DNA from: Nematopogon swammerdamellus
Taxonomy: Eukaryota; Arthropoda; Insecta; Lepidoptera; Adelidae
Assembly (NCBI GenBank): GCA_946902875.1
Contig: OX336355.1
Location: forward strand, 11,396,847 to 11,460,846
Direction of reading: 5' to 3'
Length of the DNA stretch: 64,000 nt
The notes under the pieces were generated by a model. It made no database searches and had not been told where the DNA came from. It saw nothing but the letters and a program-made list of their open reading frames with translations. A program made the position numbers and the translations under genes. Position 1 is the first letter of the stretch. Every line of letters begins with the position of its first letter. Positions 55,481 to 64,000 of this stretch are shown piece by piece.

Positions 55481-55795
55481 TTTTTGTGTAATCCGGTATG
55501 GGTGGCTGAGTCAGAGGGGCCAAAGCCAAAGTGGTCTGGGCGTGTCGGCTTCTCTTGCCAGAGGTCCGAGGTTCGAATCCAACCGCCGGCGGCGTGTACC
55601 ACTGACCACGAAGCGTGTACCAATGAGTTTGTTCTGATGTGAAAATTAAAAGAAAAATTACGTGCATACTGGACTAGAGGAGAACACAACCGAGGTTGCT
55701 ATGCGGCCATCTTACATCCAGTACGGTGGTACCAACCCAGTCGGCTACAATTTGAGCCTACCACCTAGTAAGGGGCAAGGGAAGGGACCTACAGT
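55481..55795 (-). mobile_element. Modular SINE (core variant + tail B) with its middle replaced by a tRNA-SINE
   Basis: 55481-55528 is the end of tail B and 55673-55795 is the core variant, both minus strand. The tail segment between them (about 65 bp, from GCGCATGCTCC to CTGGTTAT in the 17.5-kb copy) is missing and replaced by plus-strand-oriented tRNA-SINE sequence. Confidence 0.85.
55526..55674 (+). mobile_element. tRNA-derived SINE segment, nested
   Basis: Matches 50634-50770 almost base for base (AGTGGTCTGGGCGTGTCGGC to AAATTACGTGCATA), lacking its first ~15 bp and its 3' tail. Confidence 0.9.
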
Positions 55796-55799
55796 TTTA

Positions 55800-55948
55800 C
55801 ACCGGTTCCGAACGGTGAAGCAGCGGGTGTAGGTATGCACGTAAATTTTTTCGTCAGAAAAAACTCATTGGTACACGCCGACCGGATTCGAACCTCGGAC
55901 CTCCAGCATGAGAAGCCGATGCCCAAACCATTCGGCCACCCGCCGCTT
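55800..55948 (-). mobile_element. tRNA-derived SINE, second subtype
   Basis: The minus strand has A box TGGCCGAATGG and B box GGTTCGAATCC, followed by CGTGTACCAATGAG. A relative of the 50.6-kb SINE with a different middle. The last part, ACCGGTTCCGAACGGTG, forms a small hairpin. Confidence 0.82.
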
Positions 55949-55974
55949 ATGTAAATGTTTTTGTGTTTTTATAG

Positions 55975-56200
55975 TTTTTTTTATAGAAAGCGCGACATGT
56001 GGCGCCGAGCCACCCATAAGGTGTCTAACGACACCCATGGACATTCGGTCGTACGCGGGTGTTACGAATGCCATGCCGACCTGACAGGTGTCCATTCGCG
56101 CCTCTCTTGATGGAACCGAGAGTATACTTGGGGGGAAATATGATATGTGAGCAGGGAGAGCGTTCCAGAGTTTAACATTTCTGTGGAAGCCTTTCACAGA
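55975..56200 (-). mobile_element. LINE 3' end (KLWNALPAHI..MSMGVVRHLMGG family)
   Basis: The minus strand keeps VKLWNALPAHI near the start and, after a frameshift, the usual C-terminal and 3' blocks. The apparent 110-codon frame at 55865-56197 fuses this with the tRNA-SINE and is not a gene. Confidence 0.75.
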
Positions 56201-56214
56201 AATGTTAAACTCCA
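56168..56214. repeat. Short perfect hairpin
   Basis: GAGTTTAACATTTCTGTG, a 9-nt loop, and its exact complement. Confidence 0.7.
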
Positions 56215-56395
56215 GTGTAGGGTCATTTATATATAGATAGGTATTACACTTGACATAGTTTTGGAATTGCGTAAATCTACTACATCATACGAGGCTATGT
56301 ACATTTTAAGCAACTGAAATATCAGGAATATCTTTTCAATACTCCAGCCCTTCGTCGCACTTTTTAAGTTAAACATGTTCGTATTCAAGCTCAAA
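56215..56395. other. Nothing recognised
   Basis: AT-rich spacer. Confidence 0.4.
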
Positions 56396-56622
56396 TACGA
56401 CTACTCAAGTGACAGTGGGCTGGGCACGTCATCCGACGAGACGGAGACCATTAAAGTAACCGCGTCCTATACTGGCGGCCGTTGACAGGTGGGACGACGA
56501 CATCAAGTACGTCGGCGGAAAGCAGTGGTTCCGTACCGCTGAAGGCCGTGAGAACTGGAGGAAAGTTGGAGAGGCGTATATCCAGCAGTGGAAGAAATAC
56601 ACAGCCGACTGATATAATCGCA
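56396..56622 (+). pseudogene. Second RTE-like LINE family, C-terminus and 3' end
   Basis: Frame-broken remnants (WAGHVIRR-like block, then GTCGGCGGAAAGCAGTGGTT and GAGAACTGGAGGAAAGTTGG) ending at CAGCAGTGGAAG. Same family as 14622-14910. Confidence 0.7.
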
Positions 56623-56630
56623 CATTATAT

Positions 56631-56916
56631 ACCTAGTAAGGTAAGAAGGGAAGGTACCTACAGTCTACGACCTACAGTTTAACGTGGAATCCGAACCACG
56701 GTCAGCCTCCAACGGTCGCGCGGTCACCCATCCAAGTACTGACCGCGCTCAGCATTGCTTAACAACAGTCGACTTACCGCACTACTGAGCTACCGAGTCT
56801 GACGAATTTCCTTATCCCTTAGTCGACTTTTACGACATGCGACGGGGAGAGATGCAGTGGGGCTATTGTTTTAAAGTACCGGCCCCACACGGTACAATAC
56901 CGGCCCCACACGGTAC
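56631..56916 (-). mobile_element. Modular SINE: head 2 fused to 5S-derived head
   Basis: The minus strand reads head 2 (GTGTGGGGCCGGTAC..GACTAAGGGATAAGGAAATT), then CGTCAGACTCGGTAGCTCAG and the 5S-like part, ending at the first bases of the core. The outermost ACCGGCCCCACACGGTAC is tandemly duplicated. The junction is the same as at 63367-63640. Confidence 0.9.
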
Positions 56917-57200
56917 ATGTGATTTTCATCCTCATGAAAATCGTGACATTTTGAATTTGATGGAACGTTTCATCAAAACTTTGTATTATAATTTGGAGTC
57001 AAAATCACGGCTTTGTGACGTAATACGAGTAGCATCTCTAGTTATAATAGTTTAGACGGAGCATATTTTGTTTGAATTAAAATAATATTTTGTGGATATG
57101 TCGGTCTGTTTTTCAGACTGTAGAGACTAAATTACAACTAACAGGTTTACAATTTAAATTAACATATATGTATAGTGTATTGATTTTTTAGGACGAGATT

Positions 57201-57420
57201 TCGTGCTAAAGGGCGACAGGCTAGCCACCTCTCACCTTGGCACGGCCCTTCGACCGAGTCGTGCAGCAGGGTCTTTGTGCCTTACTTGCTGCTTGATAGT
57301 TATCTTGTCCGAATACTTTGCTAAATGTGGTGGTCGATGTTGTGTTGCAATTCAGAGTTCTTGCAGCACAACACCGATTACTCTGCTTACCCTGATTGAC
57401 GGGATACAGCGTGTGTGGTA
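57201..57420 (+). mobile_element. Head-2 long element, 5'-truncated
   Basis: GTGCTAAAGGGCGACAGGCT to GGGATACAGCGTGTGTGG. Confidence 0.85.
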
Positions 57421-57450
57421 TGTATGGATGTATTGATTTTTCTTTTTCAC

Positions 57451-57648
57451 ACCGTACGGGGCCGTTACTTAAAAAGAATAGCCCGACTGCATCTCTCCGT
57501 GCATGTCGTAAAAGGCGACTAAGGGATAAGGACAAGGTGCCGTGCCAAAGGCGACAGGCTAGCCACCTCTCACCTTGGTAGGGTCCTTCCACCGAATCAT
57601 GCAGCAGGTGGGTATTCGTGCCTTACTTAGCTGCTTGATAGTTATCTT
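57451..57648 (+). mobile_element. Head-2 long element, 3'-truncated
   Basis: ACCGTACGGGGCCGTTACTT to TTGATAGTTATCTTCC, where it meets a dispersed repeat. Confidence 0.85.
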
Positions 57649-57895
57649 CCTTATCCTTATCCTTATCCTTACGTATAATAAAATCCAACGTCTGCTTTCT
57701 GTCTGAATGTCTGAGTGTCTGTCTGTCCGCTTATAACTCGAGAACCACTGGACCGATTTTAATAAAACAAAATTCTACGGATAGCTTAATTCTTCCCATC
57801 AACTATAGGCTACTTACTATCACGCTAAATGGCTTATGAGGGTAGCAGTGAAGTGAAATATGAGAGCACTTGGCAATATTTGTATGTAACGGACA
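57645..57895 (-). mobile_element. Dispersed repeat, reverse copy of the 42.5-kb type
   Basis: CCTTATCCTTATCC end, GTCTGCTTTCTGTCTGAATG, AACTCGAGAACCACTGGACC, TTACTATCACGCTAAATGG. Confidence 0.85.
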
Positions 57896-57939
57896 CGGAA
57901 TCATTCACCCGACTAAGAACCGATGACATTACAATATCC

Positions 57940-58032
57940 TGAAGGGGGAGGGGAGGGAGGGGGGGGGGGGGGGTAAGTAGAGGCATATAGGGAGGGGGGT
58001 GAGGGAGGGGCGGGAGGGGAGGTGGAGGTAGA
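57940..58032 (+). repeat. G-rich tract (possible G-quadruplex)
   Basis: Successive G runs of 3-14 within 90 bp (GGGGGAGGGGAGGGAGGGGG and beyond). Confidence 0.75.
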
Positions 58033-58034
58033 GC

Positions 58035-58165
58035 GATGGAATCCCCCTTATCCTTATCCTTTCCTTTCTTCCTTACCTTTAATAAAATCCAACGTCTGCT
58101 TTCTGTCTGTCTGTATGTATGTCTGTATGTCTGTCTGTTTACCATCTTTGGGGTTGCCATATTAA
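58035..58165 (-). mobile_element. Dispersed repeat fragment, 42.5-kb type
   Basis: CCTTATCCTTATCCTTTCC, AATAAAATCCAACGTCTGC then a CTGTCTGTATG stretch. It is the second copy within 300 bp, so the pair brackets the G-rich tract. Confidence 0.75.
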
Positions 58166-58197
58166 CTCCAAGTATCGATGATGGCCAGATTCAACGG

Positions 58198-58470
58198 AAG
58201 GGAGGGAGAGGCAGGGAGATGGAGGGAGAGGGAGAGGGAGAGGGAGAGGGAGAGGGAGAGGGAGAGGGAGAGGGAGAGGGAGAGGGAGAGGGAGAGGGAG
58301 AGGGAGAGGGAGAGGGAGAGGGAGAGGGAGAGGGAGAGGGAGAGGGAGAGGGAGAGGGAGAGGGAGAGGGAGAGGGAGAGGGAGAGGGAGAGGGAGAGGG
58401 AGAGGGAGAGGGAGAGGGAGAGGGAGAGGGAGAGGGAGAGGGAGGGGGAGAGGGAGAGGGAGAGGGAGAA
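58198..58470. repeat. (GGGAGA)n hexanucleotide array, ~250 bp
   Basis: Almost uninterrupted GAGGGA units. They produce long Glu-Gly and Arg-Glu repeat frames (150 and 162 codons) that I regard as artefacts. Confidence 0.96.
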
Positions 58471-58587
58471 ACGGAAACGGAGTGTTAAAGATTGTATGGG
58501 AATATCGGTTTTTTTAAAGGAAAATCATAATTATAGCTACTCAAAACAAATAAATGGGGTGGGAGGGGGGATGGGTGTGACGGTGAC

Positions 58588-59862
58588 CTCGCCCTTAGTT
58601 ACTTACTTTCTTCGTGGAGGTTTATTGTATTCCAGAATGCAGCTTAGCCTGAAGCCTCGCCGTTAGTTACTTACTTTATTTAAGAAGTTTTATCGTTTAT
58701 CTAAACGCCATTACTTTCATCGAGAAATCGAGAAGGTTTATCGTCTTCCAGAATACAGCTCGGCCTTCGGCCTCGCCCATAGTTACTTACTTTCATCAAG
58801 AAGGTTAATCCTCTTCCTTAACGCAGCTCGGCCTTCGGCCTGACTCATGGTTTATCCTCTTCCTAAACGGAGCTCGGCCTTCGGCCTCGCCCTCAGTTAC
58901 TTACTTTCTTCGAGAAGGTTTATAGTCTTCCAAAACGCAGCTCGGCCTTCAGCCTCGCTCTTTGTTACTTACTTTCATCGAAAAAGTTTATCCTCTTCCT
59001 GAACGCATCTCGGCCTTCGGCCTCGCCCCTAAATTACTTTCTTTCTTAGAGATGGTTTATCGTCTTCCTGAACACAGCTCGGCCTTCGGCCTCGCCCTCA
59101 GTTACTTACTTTCTTCGAGAAGGTTTATGGTCTTCCTGAACGCAGCTCGGCCTTGGGCCTCGCCCTCAGTTACTTACTTTCTTCGAGAAGGTTTATCCTC
59201 TTCCTGAACGCAGCTCGGCCTTCGGCTTCGCCCATAGTTACTTACTGTCTTCGAGAATGTTTATCGTCTTCCTGAACGCAGCTCGGCCTTCGGTCTCGCC
59301 CTCAGTTGCGTAATTTCTTCGAGAATATTTATGGTCTTCCTGAATGTAGCTCGGCCTTCGGCCTCGCCCTTAATTACTTACTTTCTTAGATAAGGTTTAT
59401 CGTCTTCCTGAACGCAGCTCGGCCTTCGGCCTCGCCCTTTGTTACTTACTTTCTTCAAGAAGGTTTATAGTCTTCTTGAACGAAGCTCGGCCTTCGGCCT
59501 CGCTCTTTGCTACTTACTTTCTTCGGGAAGGTTTATAGTTTTCCTGAACGCAGCTCGGCCTTCGGCCTCGCCCTTAATTACTTACTTTCTTAGATAAGGT
59601 TTATCGTCTTCCTGAACGCAACTCGGCCTTCGGCCTCGCCCTTAGTTACTTACTTTCTTCGAGAAGGTTTATAGTCTTCCTGAACGCAGCTCGGCCTTCG
59701 GCCTCGCCCTTAGTTACTTACTTTCTTCGAGAAGGTTTATAGTCTTCCTGAACGCAGCTCGGCCTTCGGCCTCGCCCTTAGTTACTTACTTTCTTCGAGA
59801 AGGTTTATAGTCTTCCTGAACGCAGCTCGGCCTTCGGCCTCGCCCTCAGTTACTTACTGTCT
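58588..59862 (+). repeat. 68-bp satellite array, ~19 monomers
   Basis: The monomer contains TTACTTACTTTCTTCGAGAA, GGTTTATAGTCTTCCTGAAC and GCAGCTCGGCCTTCGGCCTC then GCCC. CTCGG recurs at 59690, 59758 and 59826, exactly 68 bp apart. Monomers are diverged on the left and identical in the last three to four units on the right. The GGCCTTCGGCC word is a small palindrome. Confidence 0.95.
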
Positions 59863-59912
59863 TCTTTGAAATACGAATTTCACGCGAGCGGAGCCGCGGG
59901 CTCAGCTAGTTT
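59863..59912 (-). mobile_element. End of a CCGCGGCTCCGCTCGCG-type dispersed repeat
   Basis: GAAATACGAATTTCACGCGA then GCGGAGCCGCGGGC is the start of the repeat at 26494 read on the minus strand. It directly adjoins the last satellite unit. Confidence 0.8.
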
Positions 59913-59918
59913 CCTAAT

Positions 59919-60033
59919 AAATTGCTAAACGTGGCGGTCGGTGTTGTGCTGTAATTTACAAGAGTACTTGTAGCACAACACCGATTACTCTGTTTACTCC
60001 GATTGTCGGGGTACAGCGTGTGGTATGTACATA
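59919..60033 (+). mobile_element. Head-2 long element, 3' end
   Basis: GCTAAACGTGGCGGTCGGTG to GGGGTACAGCGTGTGGTATG. Confidence 0.82.
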
Positions 60034-60063
60034 TAGGTATGTCTCATTTTTAATCTACTTGTC

Positions 60064-60432
60064 TTTTTTATGGAAACTGACACGGTTGACTGCATCACCT
60101 ACAACCTCCGTGATGTCAGCCCATAACACCGGTTGAACTAGGTGCCATGTCAGTGCGTCCTTCATTTCATGTCGGCTACACTGTACTGGACGGAAAACAC
60201 GAACTATTTACATAGCCGTTTCGACCGACGTTTCACTCAGTGCGGTGGTACCAACCCGGCCGGGATTAACCCTACCACCTGGAAAGGTAAGAAGGGAAGG
60301 GACTTACAGTTTAACGTGGAATCCGAACAGCGGTCAGCCTCCAACGGTCGAGCGGTCACCCATCCAAGTACTGACCTCGCTCAGGGTTGCTTAACAGTCG
60401 ACCGACCGCACCACTGAGCTACTGAGGCTGTC
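60064..60432 (-). mobile_element. Modular SINE, full length: 5S-derived head + core + tail A
   Basis: Minus strand, all three parts present, with an A-rich end on the left. AGACA flanks both sides and may be a short target duplication. Confidence 0.9.
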
Positions 60433-60565
60433 TATATTTATTTAGTTTGGTTATCAATCTTACTTGTTCATGTAAAAAAAAAATACCACGCATATAATTA
60501 TCTGGGACCTCTACCTACTTAGAGCTTATAACGAGAATAATTTGAAAAATAATAATAATCAACCT

Positions 60566-61040
60566 TGTGGGTACCGAGGTGCCTCTACTGGGATCGGTAC
60601 ATTATCACAGACAGGACTATTCCCGCGAACAGGCCTGATATTGTGATAGTAGACCGGGAGGCAAGGCGCGCAACGCTCGTCGATATCGCCGTGCCGCACG
60701 ATGGTAACCTCGTCAGTAAGGAAGCAGAGAAGATGTTAAAATATCTGGATCTGCAGCACGAGGTTACCAAAATGTGGCCCGTCGACTCGACGATCGTTGT
60801 GCCCATAGTCGTATCAGCGCATGGGCTGATAGCGAAGAGCCTCGACGACCACCTTAAGAGGCTCTCGCTGAGTGGTTGTGTCAAGGGTCAGATCCAGAAG
60901 GCAGCCCTGCTCGACACTGCATGCATCGTCCGGAGGTTTCTCTCTTTGGGACCCGACCATCGGTAGCCTGGGTTCGCCCCGCCGCAGGTGGTGGAAACTC
61001 CGTGTGTTTTTATATAAATTTTAGGTTTTAATTAAAAAAA
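60566..61040 (+). pseudogene. R4/Dong-type retrotransposon C-terminus with restriction-like endonuclease
   Basis: Open frame of ~133 residues. TDRTIPANRPDIVIVDREAR then LVDIAVPHDGNL fits the (R/K)PD..D pattern of the restriction-like endonuclease that ends R2/R4-type non-LTR elements. VTKMWPVDSTIVVPIVVSAHG and DDHLKRLSLSG..ACIVRRFLSLG follow. The reverse transcriptase is missing, so this is 5'-truncated. The 3' UTR runs through GCCGCAGGTGGTGGAAACTC to an A run at 61032. Clade name is from motif memory. Confidence 0.72.
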
Positions 61041-61094
61041 AATTAAAATTTGTATAAAAAGAAATGCGGAAATAAATGGATAACATATAATAAT

Positions 61095-61275
61095 ATTATT
61101 TTTTTTTTTACAGAAAGCGCAATATGTGGCAGCGAGCCACCCATAAGGTGTCTGACGACGCCCATGGACCTTCCAAACGCCGGGGTTGCAAATGCTATGC
61201 CGCGGCCGCCGGCATGACAAGTACCTAAACACGCCTTTCTTGAAGGACCCAAGCCTATACTTGGGGGGAAATATT
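61095..61275 (-). mobile_element. LINE 3' end (..MRPNVHGRR-related family)
   Basis: Minus-strand C-terminal remnant (PSRKACLGTCHAGGRG) with the conserved 3' block and an A-rich tail. A CGCGGCCGCCGG insertion interrupts the coding part. Confidence 0.72.
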
Positions 61276-61379
61276 AATATTAATTTAAAATGTAAAATGC
61301 ATTAAATGATTATTACTTAAAAAAATGTCAAACTAAAAATGAATTACAATGTTTAATTGCTTTATTTTGTCCTTCCTGA

Positions 61380-61413
61380 GTCGATCAAGAGGTGATTACC
61401 TCTTGATCGACTA
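61380..61413. repeat. Perfect 15-bp hairpin
   Basis: AGTCGATCAAGAGGT, loop GATT, and the exact complement. Isolated; no T-run terminator context is expected in a eukaryote. Confidence 0.75.
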
Positions 61414-61885
61414 CCGACTACGGAAACTGTATGTGATTTCATAAGACCATAATAATTTTCCATTTTCAACACATACTAGCTTCCTCTAGACCCCTTACTC
61501 TCGATATTCAGGCTCATAAGAGCAGATATCCACGTATTCTCATACGCGGAATGGCAAATGAACGGAAGTGCACAGGATATGAGACTCTGTTGGCATAGAT
61601 TTAATGGTGATTATGTAATGGCAAATAGTTTCCTCTGCACTTCGCTCTGCGACAGGAAATATGGGAATAACTTAGAGCTCTGTCACTTGTTACATTTTGA
61701 ACAAAGGATCGTTGCCCAATAGAATGAGATAAAAAGAAAATACACATTGAAATTAATAACAGTTTGCTGGACCCTGGATTATTTGATGTGTGGGTGGATG
61801 TTTTAATTTGAAACTAATGGAAGCAACACAACAATATACCTACAAGGTAGAATCTTTTTCTTGTAAACGCTTAATAGGAATTCAT
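61414..61885. other. No supported gene
   Basis: Unassigned. Confidence 0.45.
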
Positions 61886-62230
61886 AATTTTTTTTTAATG
61901 GCAATGACACGGTTGTCTATATCACCTACACCATCCGTGATGTCAGCCCATAACACCTAGTTTATCTATGTGCCATGGCAGTGCTTGCCTTTGGTCGTAC
62001 CGGCTACACTGAACTGGAAGGAAAACATGAATCATAGAATGTTTTTTCGGTTATGCGGTATTATTAAATTAAGGCGACTCACTCTTGTTTGTCGACGTTT
62101 CGTCCCACACTCCACATTCTATAATGTGTAACAGCGGTAAAAGCCTAAACGAACATATTGGAAAACATGAACTATTGACATAGCCGTTTCGACCGACATT
62201 TCGTTCAGTGCGGTGGCATCCACCCGGTAA
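61886..62230 (-). mobile_element. Modular SINE (core + tail A), split by an insertion
   Basis: Minus-strand tail A (61886-62031) and core (62172-62230). GGAAAACATGAA is present at both 62020-62031 and 62160-62171, bracketing a 128-bp insert. Confidence 0.9.
62032..62159. mobile_element. 128-bp insertion related to the 22.3-kb foldback
   Basis: Has GTTTGTCGACGTTTCGTCCC and GTGTAACAGCGGTAAAAGCC then TAAACGAACAT, the two landmark blocks of the 22300-22575 element. A 12-bp duplication of the SINE flanks it. Confidence 0.85.
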
Positions 62231-62400
62231 GTACTAACTATTTTGCGACTCGTCTCACGTTATGGATGTCTCCAAATATTTTTTTAATCTTTGGATATCT
62301 CAATGTCATGATATCCTTTTGTTCTTTCTTAATTTTACTCTCAAAATGTTGGATTCAAATCCTGATAAATAAAGCGAAGTTTCTACGGCCACGTAACGTA
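62231..62400. other. Nothing recognised
   Basis: AT-rich spacer. Confidence 0.4.
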
Positions 62401-62404
62401 CGTC

Positions 62405-62602
62405 AATATATTAATATCCTTATAACTCGAGAACCACTCCATCGATATACATACGGTTCTCACTATTACATTCTGTCACTTCCTTAAATGGTTTATATTA
62501 TGGTTTAATTTTATCATCTAGCTAGGTTAGATGATAGCCTAAAGAGTAGGCTAAATCATACATAACGCTACGTCATGAGAGGCCCGAGCTGCCGAGTTTT
62601 TA
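62405..62602 (-). mobile_element. Dispersed repeat, reverse copy of the 7.5/12.4-kb type
   Basis: TATAACTCGAGAACCACTCC, CATTCTGTCACTTCC, TAACGCTACGTCATGAGAGG. It has a short TTTATCATCTAGCTAGG / TTAGATGATA hairpin in the middle. Confidence 0.7.
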
Positions 62603-62632
62603 TAATAATTTAATTATTTTATGGTACGTATG

Positions 62633-62902
62633 TTTTTTTAATGGAAACTGACACGGTTGGCTACATCACCTACAACAACCGTGATGTCAGCCCATAACAC
62701 CGGATGAACTTGGTGCCACGTCAGTGCTTCCCTTCGGTCGTGCCGGCTACACTGAACTGGACGGAAAACAAAAACTATTTACATAGTCGTTTCGGCCGAC
62801 CTTTCATTCAGTGCGGTGGTACCAAGCCGGGCGGGTTAAAAACCCTACCACCTAGTAATATAAGAAGGGAGTCATATCCCTTAGTCGCCTTTTACGACAT
62901 AA
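62633..62902 (-). mobile_element. Modular SINE: partial head 2 + core + tail A
   Basis: Same arrangement as 6722 and 20710, but truncated within head 2 (ends at CGACATAA). Confidence 0.88.
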
Positions 62903-62904
62903 AC

Positions 62905-63365
62905 GTCGTATGTAAATGTTTTCTTTGCCAATTCCACACATTTTGATCTTTAAGCTTTTAACGAATTGGGTGCGACATTTGCAAATAAATTTAATTTTTT
63001 TTCTTCAATCTATGCAAAGTTATCTGTATTTCACTTCGCACTGAACGCCGGCCCTTACGATAACACTTACATAGGTACGAGTACCTACGTAATTATTATC
63101 TAAAGTACACGTAAGCCTTTAATTACTCCCCGCTAGGCACAAAGAAATACTTTGTTGGGGCTCAGATTGCGATAGTTCATTTTAACTATTTTAATTAAAG
63201 CAGTAACACAAACATCCAATTTGTACCAATTAGTTTAAGTTTAATTGACGAATTTAGGTACCCACAACATGTAAAATTAATTGTATATGCATATGTACAT
63301 GCAAATGTACATGTACATTTATGGTTTTGCGTGCAAATTTTTTGATGCAGGCGGAAATGTATTTG
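62905..63365. other. No supported gene
   Basis: AT-rich with a GTACATGCAAATGTACATGT-type alternation at 63290-63320. Confidence 0.45.
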
Positions 63366-63366
63366 T

Positions 63367-63831
63367 TCCGTGTGGGGTCGGTACTTGAAAATAATAGCCC
63401 CACTGCATCTCTCCCCGTCGCATGTCGTAAAAGTCGACTAAGGGATAAGGAAATTCGTCAGCCTCGGTAGCTCAGTGGTGCGGTCAGTCGACTGTTGTTA
63501 AGAAACGCTGAGCGCGGTCAGTTCTTGGATGGGTGACCGCTCGACCGTTGGAGGCTGACCGTGGTTCGGACTCCACGTTAAACTGTAGGTCCCTTCCCTT
63601 TTTACCTTACTAGGTGGTAGGGTTTATCCCGGTAGTGGTACCACCGCACTGAGCGAAACGTCGGTCGAAACGGCTATATAAATAGTTCGTGTTTTCCCGT
63701 CCAGTATAGCCAGCAATCCAGGGAACGCTCCGGTATGGCACCTACCTTCTCGGAGATCATATTGGCTGGTAGGAGCATGTGCTTTGGCCCCTCCGACTCA
63801 ACCATCCATACCGGATTACATAAAAAAAAAT
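63367..63831 (+). mobile_element. Composite SINE: head 2 + 5S-derived head + core A + tail B
   Basis: The most complete member, ~465 bp. Head 2 starts at 63367. The junction GGATAAGGAAATTCGTCAGC (63447-63466) leads into CTCGGTAGCTCAGTGG and the 5S-like GTTCTTGGATGGGTGACCGC. Then come core A (GGTACCACCGCACTGAGCG..GTTCGTGTTTTCCC) and a switch at GTCCAG to tail B (CAGCAATCCAGGGAACGC..CCATACCGGATTACAT), followed by an A run. It joins every module seen elsewhere in this window except tail A. Confidence 0.92.
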
Positions 63832-64000
63832 TGTCCACTACATAAATATTTTTAATTAAATACGTAATCAGATACAATTGATACATTAAATGATATTTTT
63901 TTTGTCATTGTACTACCTACAATTTTGTATGAAAATTACTAACTGACATGATTTAATACGACATGTATCAAACATTTCTGAAAAAGTCTCTATACACCTG
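63832..64000. other. AT-rich, nothing recognised
   Basis: Short AT-rich end of the window. Confidence 0.5.

Noticed and set aside
55865..56197. 110-codon minus frame as one gene
   Set aside because: It fuses a LINE C-terminus with a tRNA-derived SINE.
58036..58666. Frames of 150 and 162 codons rich in Glu-Gly or Arg-Glu
   Set aside because: They come from the GGGAGA array. Flanking codons belong to a dispersed repeat.

Overview
The window looks like a piece of a moth or butterfly (Lepidoptera) chromosome. It is AT-rich, has no bacterial gene organisation, and no complete host gene could be read from it. That assignment is an inference from the repeat content: abundant 3'-end copies of non-LTR retrotransposons whose C-termini are familiar from lepidopteran genomes, a mariner, many short foldback elements, and dispersed repeats that begin CCGCGGCTTCGCTCGCG or AGGGTTCCGT. 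Most open reading frames here are chance or come from repeats.

The dominant content is a family of short retroposons (SINEs) in about 20 copies across both strands. The copies are built from interchangeable parts. One 5' part is derived from 5S rRNA and also carries a tRNA-type A box. A second 5' part is the GTGTGGGGCCGGTAC head. They share a core region of about 100 bp and have two related but distinct 3' tails. Two copies carry both heads fused at the same junction. This modular family is the most interesting system seen. Separate tRNA-derived SINEs also occur (about 3.6, 10.6, 50.6 and 55.6-55.9 kb).

Layout. 0-5 kb: SINE, retrotransposon tails, a 103-bp minisatellite and a tRNA-like cassette inside a 37-bp inverted repeat. 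5.2-6.5 kb: an almost complete mariner with one stop codon and a lost catalytic residue. 6.5-13.5 kb: SINE, LINE tails, foldbacks and long AT-rich tracts. 13.5-14.6 kb: two GC-rich islands, each preceded by a plausible splice acceptor and followed by AATAAA; these are the only candidate host exons, possibly alternative last exons of a plus-strand gene. 14.6-41 kb: sparse repeats, foldback elements, a broken 196-bp tandem repeat, and a LINE C-terminal fragment at 39.4 kb. 42.0 kb: a 315-bp pentanucleotide array. 45-47.6 kb: two LINE 3' portions. 52.2-54.6 kb: a 2.3-kb RTE-type LINE with a clean 17-bp target duplication. 54.6-55.0 kb: a 66-bp tandem repeat. 57.9-59.9 kb: a G-rich tract, a hexanucleotide array and a 68-bp satellite apparently amplified from inside a dispersed repeat. 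60-64 kb: SINEs, an R4-type retrotransposon C-terminus, and the fullest composite SINE at the right end.

The retrotransposon proteins probably explain the rest: LINE enzymes copy themselves and can mobilise SINEs in trans. All the elements seen are 5'-truncated or mutated, so none appears able to move by itself. Family names rest on motif recognition by eye; no database search was possible.
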